A stretch of DNA of 64,000 nt from assembly GCA_964452085.1 (NCBI GenBank), contig CAYVKL010000001.1:124001-188000 (forward strand), written 5' to 3'. This stretch comes from Methanobacterium sp964452085. GTDB taxonomy: Archaea; Methanobacteriota; Methanobacteria; Methanobacteriales; Methanobacteriaceae. This document shows, piece by piece, positions 19,956-30,212 of this stretch. Numbering within the stretch: the first letter of the stretch is position 1; each line of letters begins with the position of its first letter. Below the pieces are notes generated by a model that searched no databases, had not been told where the DNA came from, and was given only the letters and a program-made list of their open reading frames with translations. The position numbers and the translations under genes were made by a program.

Positions 19956-21827
19956 TTACTGGATTGGGGGAGATATTCGCCCCACTGAATCGTATTTTCC
20001 CTGACATAAATCCAGGCAGGTTCCACAACGAATACATTTCTCCTGGTCAATAAAGTGAGGTTGTTTTTTCTCTCCAGAAATGGCCTCTGCTGGGCATGAT
20101 TTGAGACATAATCTACATCCCGTACACTTCTCAGTTAATATGACATATGAGATTAATTCCTTACAATGCAGTGCTGGGCAGGTTTTATTGTTGATATGTG
20201 CATCATATTCTGGCAGGAAATAGCGTAATGTGGTTAAAACTGGGTTGGGAGATCCTTGTCCCAGACCGCAAAGTGACGCAGATTTTATTGATTCTGAAAG
20301 TTCTTTTAAAAGTTCAATATCTTCTTTACGCCCTCTGCCTTCGATTATATCAGTTAATATGTCTAACATTTGTTTAGTTCCCAATCGACAAGGCACACAT
20401 TTACCGCAGGACTCGTTCTGGGTGAATTTGAGGAAATAATGAGCCACATCAACCATGCAAGAGTCTTCATCCATGATCACCATTCCACCAGATCCCATTA
20501 TGGCCCCTGCCATATTCAGTGAACTGTAATCAATGGGGGTGTCCAGGAATTCTTGGGGAATGCATCCTCCTGATGGTCCCCCTACTTGAACTGCTTTAAA
20601 GGTTTTATTATTGGCTATTCCACCACCTATATTGTATATGACTTCTCTAAGTGTTGTTCCAAGCGGTACTTCCACCAATCCGGTGTGACGCACGTCTCCA
20701 ACAAGTGCAAAAGTCTTGGTACCTTTACTATCTTCAGATCCAACTTCACTGAATTTCTGTGGACCTTTCTGCATGACCAAGGCCACTCCAGCCATGGTTT
20801 CCACATTGTTAATGACTGTAGGTTTTCCCCATAAACCAGCGGTGGTTGGGAATGGGGGCCTTGTGCGGGGAGTGCCTCTTTTGCCCTCAATAGAAGCAAT
20901 GAGTGCTGTTTCTTCTCCACAAACAAATGCGCCGGCACCTTCTTTAATTTTTAATTTAAAATCAAATCCTGAGTCCAGAATGTTCTCACCCAGAAATCCC
21001 TCTTCTTCCATTTGAAAGATGGCCTTTTTCAGTGTCTTGAGTGCCTGGGGATATTCAGCTCTACAATATAGATATCCCTCATGAGCCCCTATAGCATAAG
21101 CAGCTATTACTATTCCTTCTAAAACAGAGTGAGGATCACTTTCCAATAGTGATCGGTTCATAAACGCCCCAGGATCACCTTCATCAGCATTGCAAATTAG
21201 ATATTTGGTTTCAGATTCCTCATCACGGCATAATTGCCATTTCATCCAGGTTGGAAACCCAGCTCCACCCCTACCTCTCAAACCAGATTCTTTGATCCTT
21301 TCAATAAGTTGTTCAGGTTCCATTTTTAGGGCTTCGTTTAATCCACTGTACCCCCCTTTGGCAAGGTAGTGGTTTATGTTATGTGGATCGATAAGGCCAC
21401 AGTTTCTGAGAATTCTCCTTACCTGAGGTTTTAACACTGGAATTTCCCATATATCAGGAATTTCATCTATTTTTTCTTCACCCATGATTCCAAGTGCATG
21501 ATCTGCCAGGGGGTCATCCCCATCAATATATGAGTGAACCAGTTCCTTCGCAATTTTAGGAGTAACATTTCCATAAAAAATAGGAGGATTATCTGGTTTA
21601 ATGATGGTAATTATTGGTTCTGCGTAGCAAAGTCCGATACAACCAACTTTTACAATTTCACATTCTATATTGTTTTCTTCACATTCTTCACTAATTGCAG
21701 AGGCAACTTCCTCAGCACCTGCTGAATTACCACAAGTAGCTGACCCCACCAATAACACTGGTTTTTCATTTTCGTAAACCAGCTCCAGCTCTTTATTGGC
21801 ATTTTGAACCCGATTATTAAAATCCAT
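19956..21827 (-). CDS. NuoF-like NAD(P)H/FMN flavoprotein subunit of formate dehydrogenase
   Basis: A 623-residue flavoprotein homologous to NuoF/HoxF/HydB. Domains in order are a thioredoxin-like [2Fe-2S] domain (cysteines in ATCGNSAGAEE and VGCIGLC), the FMN/NADH domain with GLRGRGGAGFPTW (about residues 195-207) and GEETALIASIEGKRGTPR, the [4Fe-4S] motif ESCGKCVPCRLGT, and two C-terminal ferredoxin clusters (CTGCRLCLKSCP, CIRCGTCLDLCQ). It would pass electrons between the formate site of the next gene and NAD(P) or ferredoxin. No separate NuoE-like gene is present; the fused N-terminal domain may replace it. The first of three 39-base repeats contains its ribosome-binding site. Confidence 0.88.
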   Translation of the reverse strand: MDFNNRVQNANKELELVYENEKPVLLVGSATCGNSAGAEEVASAISEECEENNIECEIVKVGCIGLCYAEPIITIIKPDNPPIFYGNVTPKIAKELVHSYIDGDDPLADHALGIMGEEKIDEIPDIWEIPVLKPQVRRILRNCGLIDPHNINHYLAKGGYSGLNEALKMEPEQLIERIKESGLRGRGGAGFPTWMKWQLCRDEESETKYLICNADEGDPGAFMNRSLLESDPHSVLEGIVIAAYAIGAHEGYLYCRAEYPQALKTLKKAIFQMEEEGFLGENILDSGFDFKLKIKEGAGAFVCGEETALIASIEGKRGTPRTRPPFPTTAGLWGKPTVINNVETMAGVALVMQKGPQKFSEVGSEDSKGTKTFALVGDVRHTGLVEVPLGTTLREVIYNIGGGIANNKTFKAVQVGGPSGGCIPQEFLDTPIDYSSLNMAGAIMGSGGMVIMDEDSCMVDVAHYFLKFTQNESCGKCVPCRLGTKQMLDILTDIIEGRGRKEDIELLKELSESIKSASLCGLGQGSPNPVLTTLRYFLPEYDAHINNKTCPALHCKELISYVILTEKCTGCRLCLKSCPAEAISGEKKQPHFIDQEKCIRCGTCLDLCQGKYDSVGRISPPIQ

Positions 21828-22400
21828 ACTTCATTTACTCCTTATCTAAATTAAATCGTGATTTTGGAATTCTTTACCCATTATCCAAATTAAATTATGA
21901 CTTTGGATTCATTTACTCCTTATCTAAATTAAATTGATTTTTGGATTTGAATTTCATTTCCCATTTACTAATAAGCCATTTCATATTCTTAAAAAAAGCC
22001 CATGGCCTCTTAAAGCCGGTACCGATATGCTTTGAATAATTACGAATATTCCTTAAGCCCATTGCTGATAAAGGAAAATATTAGATTTATTGATATTTTT
22101 ATTGATATTTTCAAGATTGATGATTCCAAATTCTGATGACTATTCCTGTGACATGATTAAATTGAAGTAGTCTTTTCTAATTATTATCATTTTAGTTAAT
22201 ATAAAGAAAATGTAAAAACTGGAATACTGACATAAATTGCATTATTATGGAATTAAAGGTTTTCAAGAGATTTTTTAACCAATATATCGTGATTCTGGTT
22301 TTAAAGTCAATTTAGTGGTAAAATATATGAGTTTCAGTTGATAAATATATAATTCGAGATTGAAAGTTTTTGTAAAATACGGGGTTTAGGAGGTTTTGAT
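21828..22400. other. 573-base divergent intergenic region
   Basis: Non-coding region between the NuoF-like gene (minus) and the carboxymuconolactone decarboxylase-family gene (plus). It begins with three 39-base tandem repeats (separate entry). Beyond these it is AT-rich; a TATA-like AAATATATAA near 22342-22352 may serve the plus-strand gene. Apart from these I see nothing in it. Confidence 0.5.
21834..21950. repeat. Three 39-base tandem repeats in the leader of the NuoF-like gene
   Basis: Units begin at 21834, 21873 and 21912, exactly 39 bases apart. Copies 1 and 3 share their first 23 bases and copy 2 is more diverged. On the minus strand copies 1 and 3 carry AAGGAGTAAATG, a ribosome-binding site plus an ATG; the copy nearest the gene supplies the probable site for the real start. 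The ATGs inside the repeats open only very short frames, so the repeats may have arisen by duplication of the translation-start region. Confidence 0.8.
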
Positions 22401-22715
22401 ATGTCTGAAAAACTACCAAAGCATTATATGAATATTAGAGAGAGATTTCCGGATTATGGTGTTGCATTGAGTAATTTGGGAGAATCTGTTAGAAATTCAG
22501 GTCCTTTAGATGAAAAAAATGTTCAACTAATCCAATTAGCTGCATCAGCAGCCATTAGATCCGAGGGAGGAGTTCATAGTCATACCAAAAGGGCTCTTGA
22601 AAATGGGGCATCAGAAGAAGAAGTTTATCAGGCAGTTCTGCTCTTAACAAGCACCATTGGATTTCCCAATGTGGCAGCAGCCCTTTCATGGGTCAATGAT
22701 ATTGTTGAAAAATAA
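22401..22715 (+). CDS. Carboxymuconolactone decarboxylase (AhpD-like) family protein
   Basis: A 104-residue all-helical protein of the CMD/AhpD fold, with the family stretch LIQLAASAAIRSEGGVHSHTKRALENGASEEEVYQAVLL. The cysteine pair of peroxidase-active AhpD proteins (CxxC before the histidine) is absent: it reads GVHSH. A thiol peroxidase function is therefore unlikely. An AGGAGG site precedes the ATG. It sits upstream of fdhD on the same strand, 71 bases away. Role unknown. Confidence 0.8.
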   Translation: MSEKLPKHYMNIRERFPDYGVALSNLGESVRNSGPLDEKNVQLIQLAASAAIRSEGGVHSHTKRALENGASEEEVYQAVLLLTSTIGFPNVAAALSWVNDIVEK

Positions 22716-22786
22716 TTGAATTGAAAAAAATAACTTGAATTTGAAATTTTGACCCATCATCATATTTTCCTTTTTTGAGGTCAACT

Positions 22787-23527
22787 ATGAGCAAAATGTT
22801 CAAGAAAACCAGTATTATCAAGGTTAACCACACTGCAAGTGAAGTAGAAGACTTGGTGGCACTGGACACCAAAATGGTAATGGTAGTTAACGGAGAAGAA
22901 CTTGGTAAATTTTATTTAAGTCCTGATGACCTGGAAGACTTTGCCCTGGGGTATTTAATTGATGAACGATACATTAAATCCCAGGATGATGTTATTAAGA
23001 TGGTATTTGAACCAAAATCAATACAAGTTACCCTTAAAGACTATCAAAATGATGGAAGAGATGATCTTGCCTGTTATGATGGATGGTATCACAGGGACCA
23101 GACCATACCATCTGTTGAATCCGAACTTCGGGTTAAAAGTGAAAAAATCCTTCAGGCATATGATCTTTTAATTGAAAAGGCAGAAATATGGTCCAAAACT
23201 GGTGGCACCCATGTGGCTGCCCTGGTAGATGAAAACCATTTTATAGTAAGGGAAGATGTCAGCAGGCATGTGGCGGTTGACAAAGTAATTGGTGCGGGTT
23301 TAAAAGAGAGTTTAGATTATTCAAAGAGTTTCCTTGTGTGCAGTGGTAGAATACCACCGGATCGTGTGGTTAAACTGGCCAATGTAGGCATACCCATCAT
23401 GGTGACCAAAGCAGCTCCCACAATAGAAGGATTGAAAATAGGAGAAACAGCAGGGATAACCCTGGTAGGTTTCCTTAGGAACGGTAGATTTAATATATAC
23501 ACTCATCCTGACAGAATAATCATTTAA
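22787..23527 (+). CDS. fdhD: Formate dehydrogenase accessory sulfurtransferase FdhD
   Basis: FdhD transfers sulfur to the molybdenum cofactor before its insertion into formate dehydrogenase. Family hallmarks are LSPDDLEDFALGYL (residues about 43-56), KTGGTHVAAL, REDVSRHVAVDKVIG and VCSGRIPPDRVVKLANVGIPIMVTKAAPT. The CxxC loop that carries the transferred sulfur in Escherichia coli FdhD is not visible; only isolated cysteines appear (DLACYDG, FLVCSGR). ATG 22787 follows GAGGT (22776-22780). Its closeness to fdhA supports the assignment. Confidence 0.87.
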   Translation: MSKMFKKTSIIKVNHTASEVEDLVALDTKMVMVVNGEELGKFYLSPDDLEDFALGYLIDERYIKSQDDVIKMVFEPKSIQVTLKDYQNDGRDDLACYDGWYHRDQTIPSVESELRVKSEKILQAYDLLIEKAEIWSKTGGTHVAALVDENHFIVREDVSRHVAVDKVIGAGLKESLDYSKSFLVCSGRIPPDRVVKLANVGIPIMVTKAAPTIEGLKIGETAGITLVGFLRNGRFNIYTHPDRIII

Positions 23528-23645
23528 TATAGTTGATTTAAAGTTAATACTTCAAAAAAAGGTTAAAAAAATAAACATATAAAAAAATAAAAAAAATGGG
23601 TTTAATAAAAAAAAATAGTAAAAGGGTTTAATCCCCCTGTAATAA

Positions 23646-24248
23646 TTACTCAATGACAGTGTGTCGAGCTTTCATATCTTCTTCTGTTTTTCCCATTTCC
23701 ACCATTAACTGGGCTATCAATCCGTCCAGGAATATGAGACTGGTTACCTCAAATAAGGTCCCCATTGGGGATAAAGATTGGTGTTTTCCATTTATTTGGC
23801 GAGTGATATAATTCTTCTCTGAATCTATCTTGGTACGACCTTTGATATGTACCACCACATCTGCCATCTCTCCAAGGGTGGAATCTACATAGGAAGTTAC
23901 TGCAATTATTTTAGTTCCCCTTTTATTAGCTATCTCAGCAGCACTAATGATACTAAAGGTTTCACCAGAACCCGAAATTGCTAGTAAGCAATCTTCCGTG
24001 GTTAAAGCCGGCGTAGTGGTTTCTCCCACCACATATACACTTATACCCAGGTGCATGAGGCGCATGGCAAAGGCCCTGGCCACCAGACCAGATCGCCCTA
24101 ATCCCATGACAAAAACGTTATTTGATGATTGTAACAATCCAGTCATTTCTTCAATGTTCTTGGGGTCAAGTTCTCCTGAAACGGAGAGCACATTATCCAC
24201 TATTTCTTGTATGGCCTCGTTTAAAATCAATTGTTTCACCGTTAGCAC
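23646..24248 (-). CDS. hxlB: 6-phospho-3-hexuloisomerase
   Basis: A 200-residue SIS-domain protein of the PHI family, which interconverts hexulose-6-phosphate and fructose-6-phosphate in the archaeal ribulose monophosphate route to pentoses. Family features are FVMGLGRSGLVARAFAMRLMHLG (about 46-68), the ISGSGET sugar-phosphate loop and the C-terminal LSPMGTLFEVTSLIFLD. No hexulose-phosphate synthase gene is adjacent. It is divergent from the ModE-like gene at 24407. Confidence 0.9.
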   Translation of the reverse strand: MLTVKQLILNEAIQEIVDNVLSVSGELDPKNIEEMTGLLQSSNNVFVMGLGRSGLVARAFAMRLMHLGISVYVVGETTTPALTTEDCLLAISGSGETFSIISAAEIANKRGTKIIAVTSYVDSTLGEMADVVVHIKGRTKIDSEKNYITRQINGKHQSLSPMGTLFEVTSLIFLDGLIAQLMVEMGKTEEDMKARHTVIE

Positions 24249-24383
24249 CTTTATTTCGTGGTGTATATCTATCTGGTTTGATATATATAACCCCTATACT
24301 TAAATACAGTATTATTGGAAACTTGAATCATCCTACAAGCAATATTATCTGACTATGCTTTTATGAAAAAGGATGATGGCCAC

Positions 24384-24389
24384 ATATAA
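24384..24389 (+). promoter_or_regulatory. TATA box placed for a near-leaderless transcript
   Basis: ATATAA in CACATATAAAG lies about 20 bases before ATG 24407. No ribosome-binding site precedes that ATG, so the message is probably leaderless or nearly so. Confidence 0.45.
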
Positions 24390-24406
24390 AGTTCAAACTG
24401 AGCCAT

Positions 24407-25282
24407 ATGGAATTCGAACCAACCTTAAACCTGGGAATTAATGGTGAAAAGTTTAGTTACCAGCTTTTTGAAACTTTAGAAAAAATATCAGAAACATGGT
24501 CCCAGAGAAAAGCTGCTAAAGAGTTAGGAATATCACACCCAGTATTGAATCGGCGAATCAAAGCTGCTGAAGATAAATTGGGATTTAAATTAGTTTACAC
24601 CACTGGAGCCGGCTCTGGTCTCACACCACAAGGAATTTTCATCCTTGAAAAATACCAGGAATACCTGAAACGGCTTCGAGAACGAGTGAAGCCAGTTATG
24701 TGTGGAGGGCCTATATCAACAGACCTCATGGACATATTAACTCAACATTACGGATTAGATGCTTTAATAATTAGTACGGACGATTTAAGCGCCATTGAAA
24801 TGGCAAGAATGGGTTTAGTTGATGTCCTGGTTCTTGACGACCCGGTACATGCCTTCATCAATGATCTTGATTTTGTACCTTTTGCCCGTGACTATCTGGT
24901 GCTTGTATCCAGTTCAGGCGAACACCCACAAAATTTACAGGAACTGAACGGATGCAAATTCATTGAAATTACTAATTCTGCTCAGAGGCTGGCATGGAAT
25001 ACTTTAGATCAGTTAAGAATAGAATATGATTTAGTTGAAGTTTGTAAATCACCCCACGCTGCACTTAAAATGGTCAAAGCTGGTGAAAACCTTTACACTT
25101 TCCTCAATAATAGCTTTACATCAGGGATTGTAACTGGATCAAATTTATTTGCAGATGACACTGCCCATATTATCAGCTTAGTTGTCTGGAACCCTAATCC
25201 ACAACTGGAGGATTTTTTAGGATTCACCCTGGAAAGGGGGCAAAAGATTGTGGAAAAATGGGGTTTTAAACCAATTGAGTGA
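24407..25282 (+). CDS. ModE-type HTH protein fused to a substrate-binding-like domain
   Basis: A 291-residue protein. The N-terminal winged HTH (residues about 15-85) reads TWSQRKAAKELGISHPVLNRRIKAAEDKLG then GSGLTPQG, like ModE/LysR domains. The C-terminal part (about 95-291) resembles the periplasmic-binding-like domain seen next to ModE HTH modules or in MoeA-type proteins: MDILTQHYGLDALIISTDD, then VDVLVLDDPVHAF and FARDYLVLVSSSG. It is therefore likely a one-component regulator sensing a small molecule through a binding-protein fold. No TOBE domain is present, unlike the ModE at 14396. It may act on the neighbouring fdh or mod genes; its ligand is unknown. Confidence 0.75.
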   Translation: MEFEPTLNLGINGEKFSYQLFETLEKISETWSQRKAAKELGISHPVLNRRIKAAEDKLGFKLVYTTGAGSGLTPQGIFILEKYQEYLKRLRERVKPVMCGGPISTDLMDILTQHYGLDALIISTDDLSAIEMARMGLVDVLVLDDPVHAFINDLDFVPFARDYLVLVSSSGEHPQNLQELNGCKFIEITNSAQRLAWNTLDQLRIEYDLVEVCKSPHAALKMVKAGENLYTFLNNSFTSGIVTGSNLFADDTAHIISLVVWNPNPQLEDFLGFTLERGQKIVEKWGFKPIE

Positions 25283-25390
25283 TTTTCAACTCTGAGCGCT
25301 TTTTAAAATCATGCCACGTGTGGATTTTTAACTGTAATGGATTACCCATTATACTTAGTTAATTTTAAATAATCTCAAAATAGAAATAAG

Positions 25391-25399
25391 GGAGGTGAT
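25391..25399 (+). promoter_or_regulatory. Perfect ribosome-binding site that points to a non-standard start
   Basis: GGAGGTGAT is fully complementary to the archaeal 16S rRNA 3' end. At the expected spacing of four bases the in-frame codon is CTG (25404). The only standard in-frame start nearby, GTG 25395, lies inside the site itself. Confidence 0.55.
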
Positions 25400-25403
25400 T
25401 GTT

Positions 25404-26309
25404 CTGAGGGAAAAAAGAGATTTACTAGCTATTGGACATACTGCACTGGACTATATAATTCAGGTTAACAAATTTCCCCTCCCAAACTCTTCTACTGCCA
25501 TTAATAATATGCGTACTTTCCATGGGGGAGCTGCAGCCAATGTTGCAGTTGTAGCATCATCTTTAGGTTTGAAGTCTTCCCTGGTTTCGGCAGTCGGAGG
25601 GGATTTTCAAGGTTCTGACTATAAAAAATATCTGAATAACCATAATATCGATATACAAGACATGATAGTGGTTGAAGAAGATAAAACACCCACTGCATTT
25701 GTATTAACTGATGATAATCATGATCAAATATTTTACTTTTACTGGGGGGCTGCTACTCGATTCAAAGAATCAAAAATCCCCTATGATGCTATAAAGAATG
25801 TTCGAGCAGTGCATTTAGCCACAGGCGACCCATCGTTCAACTGGAAATGCGGGAAATTCGCCAGTGAGGAAGGTAAAACCATTTCATTTGATCCGGGTCA
25901 AGACTTGCATATGTACTCCAACCAGGATCTAAGGGATGTTCTTAAAATCACTGATATTCTTTTCGGAAACCATCATGAAATAGAGCGTATTCAGGAAAAT
26001 CTCAAGATGAGTGTGGATGAATTAAGAAATTTCGGCCCTTCTATTGTAGTTGAAACCAGAGGAAGAGATGGTAGTGTTATCTACTCTGATAAAACCATAA
26101 AAGTGAATGCTCTGGCTCGTGACCCTGTTGATCCTACTGGTGCTGGGGATTCATATCGGGCAGGGTTCCTGAAATATTACCTGGAAGGGGAATCATTGGA
26201 ATATTGTGGTAAAGTTGCTTCTGCTGTGTCTTCATTCATAGTTGAAGCAGAAGGATGTCAGACAAATGTTCCAGACCTTAAAATGGTTCAGAAGAGGATG
26301 ATGGAATAA
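25404..26309 (+). CDS. PfkB-family sugar/nucleoside kinase
   Basis: A 301-residue ribokinase-fold kinase. N-terminal DLLAIGHTALDYI and FHGGAAANVAVVASSLG (about residues 5-45) contact the sugar; VDPTGAGDSYRAGFLKYYL (about 240) is the PfkB signature with the catalytic aspartate. It resembles the archaeal nucleoside/ribose kinases, but the substrate is uncertain. The start is put at CTG 25404 because a perfect ribosome-binding site lies four bases upstream and the conserved DLLAIG segment begins only five codons later. GTG 25395, within that site, is the alternative. Confidence 0.8.
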   Translation: MREKRDLLAIGHTALDYIIQVNKFPLPNSSTAINNMRTFHGGAAANVAVVASSLGLKSSLVSAVGGDFQGSDYKKYLNNHNIDIQDMIVVEEDKTPTAFVLTDDNHDQIFYFYWGAATRFKESKIPYDAIKNVRAVHLATGDPSFNWKCGKFASEEGKTISFDPGQDLHMYSNQDLRDVLKITDILFGNHHEIERIQENLKMSVDELRNFGPSIVVETRGRDGSVIYSDKTIKVNALARDPVDPTGAGDSYRAGFLKYYLEGESLEYCGKVASAVSSFIVEAEGCQTNVPDLKMVQKRMME

Positions 26310-26426
26310 AAATAGATTTTAAATTCGCATTTTAATTTTTTCATATAAAAATTTTAGAAAAAATATGATTTTCATATGAGAATAAAACCATATCTATTTT
26401 TATAGGGAATATAAAATCAAATTAAG

Positions 26427-26465
26427 ATTATATAAATCATTTAGTATGGACAGTTTATAAACTGT
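26427..26465 (+). promoter_or_regulatory. thiC promoter with perfect 16-base palindrome
   Basis: The TATA box TTATATAAAT (about 26429-26438) is followed by ACAGTTTATAAACTGT at 26450-26465, a perfect palindrome that covers the predicted transcription start. It is a strong candidate for a repressor site controlling thiamine synthesis. No TPP riboswitch sequence is evident in the remaining leader. Confidence 0.6.
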
Positions 26466-26525
26466 ATGAACTTATACAACTTGAAAAGACCCAAGCTAAA
26501 CTACGTTTACTAAAATGAAGCTAAT

Positions 26526-27835
<1,310 letters not shown>

Positions 27836-27925
27836 TCATATTATTTGAATATAATTCATCGCATTTTTTTATTATTTTTAACTAAATAACCCCCATTTTT
27901 TATTTTTATAAGAAGGTGAATTAAA

Positions 27926-29500
<1,575 letters not shown>

Positions 29501-29637
29501 AACACTGCATTTAAGCTTTAATCCAAGGTTATTTCAATATTTATTTAATCTGGTTTTTTTATAGACAGCTCCAGAGATTTAAAAATTAAATTTTAAGGAT
29601 GAATAAACTGTTATAAGTTATAAGTTGGAGGATGTTT

Positions 29638-30156
29638 TTGAGAGTGAAACTCATAGAACGGGAAGTTCTCAATCCACTGGGAGAAGTTCAGGATAGGAAG
29701 ATAGATTTGAATCCTTTTCCTTATGATTTTGATAAGGTTTCCATGGTGGACAACACCAAACCGGGAGCAGATATTATCCTGAAAACCATTTCAGAGTCAC
29801 TGGGAAAACGTGACTTTCTATGGGTGAGGAAACCTGCCGGAGCACCAGCTACTGAAAAACAGCTTCAAAAAGCTGCTTCATCGGAAGTCACGATATTAGC
29901 CATAGGGGACTGTGGATCATGTACCAGTTGGGTAATCTTAGATGCTATACGCCTCGAAAAACTCGGAATTCCCACCATATCCATCTGTTCAGATCATTTC
30001 GCACCCTTTGCAAGACAACTGGCTAAATCACATGGAATGGGAGACCTTAGAATCCTGGAAGTTAAACATCCCATAGCCGGACTTAAAAGTGGTGAAATCG
30101 AAGAAAAGGCACTTGATATAGTTCCAAGTCTACTTTACCTTCTTCAAATACCTTAA
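29638..30156 (+). CDS. UGSC-type protein, cysteine form (CGSC motif), unknown function
   Basis: A 173-residue cytoplasmic protein with AIGDCGSCTSWVILDAI, placing the CGSC motif at C92-C95. This matches a family in which the first cysteine can be selenocysteine (UGSC), implying a redox or thiol-based activity. The surroundings LGIPTISICSDHFAPFARQLAKSHGM complete the domain. TTG 29638 is chosen because GGAGGA (29627-29632) lies six bases upstream; the ATG at 29632 overlaps that site. It is followed 56 bases later by a gene that probably works with it. The biochemical role is not known. Confidence 0.7.
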   Translation: MRVKLIEREVLNPLGEVQDRKIDLNPFPYDFDKVSMVDNTKPGADIILKTISESLGKRDFLWVRKPAGAPATEKQLQKAASSEVTILAIGDCGSCTSWVILDAIRLEKLGIPTISICSDHFAPFARQLAKSHGMGDLRILEVKHPIAGLKSGEIEEKALDIVPSLLYLLQIP

Positions 30157-30212
30157 AAATTATAATTCATAAAAATCTACCATAATCATTCCATTAACAT
30201 TTAAGATCAACT

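Noticed and set aside
23528..23645. A/T-run region between fdhD and the hexuloisomerase gene as a small RNA
   Set aside because: It is simple A-rich sequence between convergent genes and most likely only contains their transcript ends.
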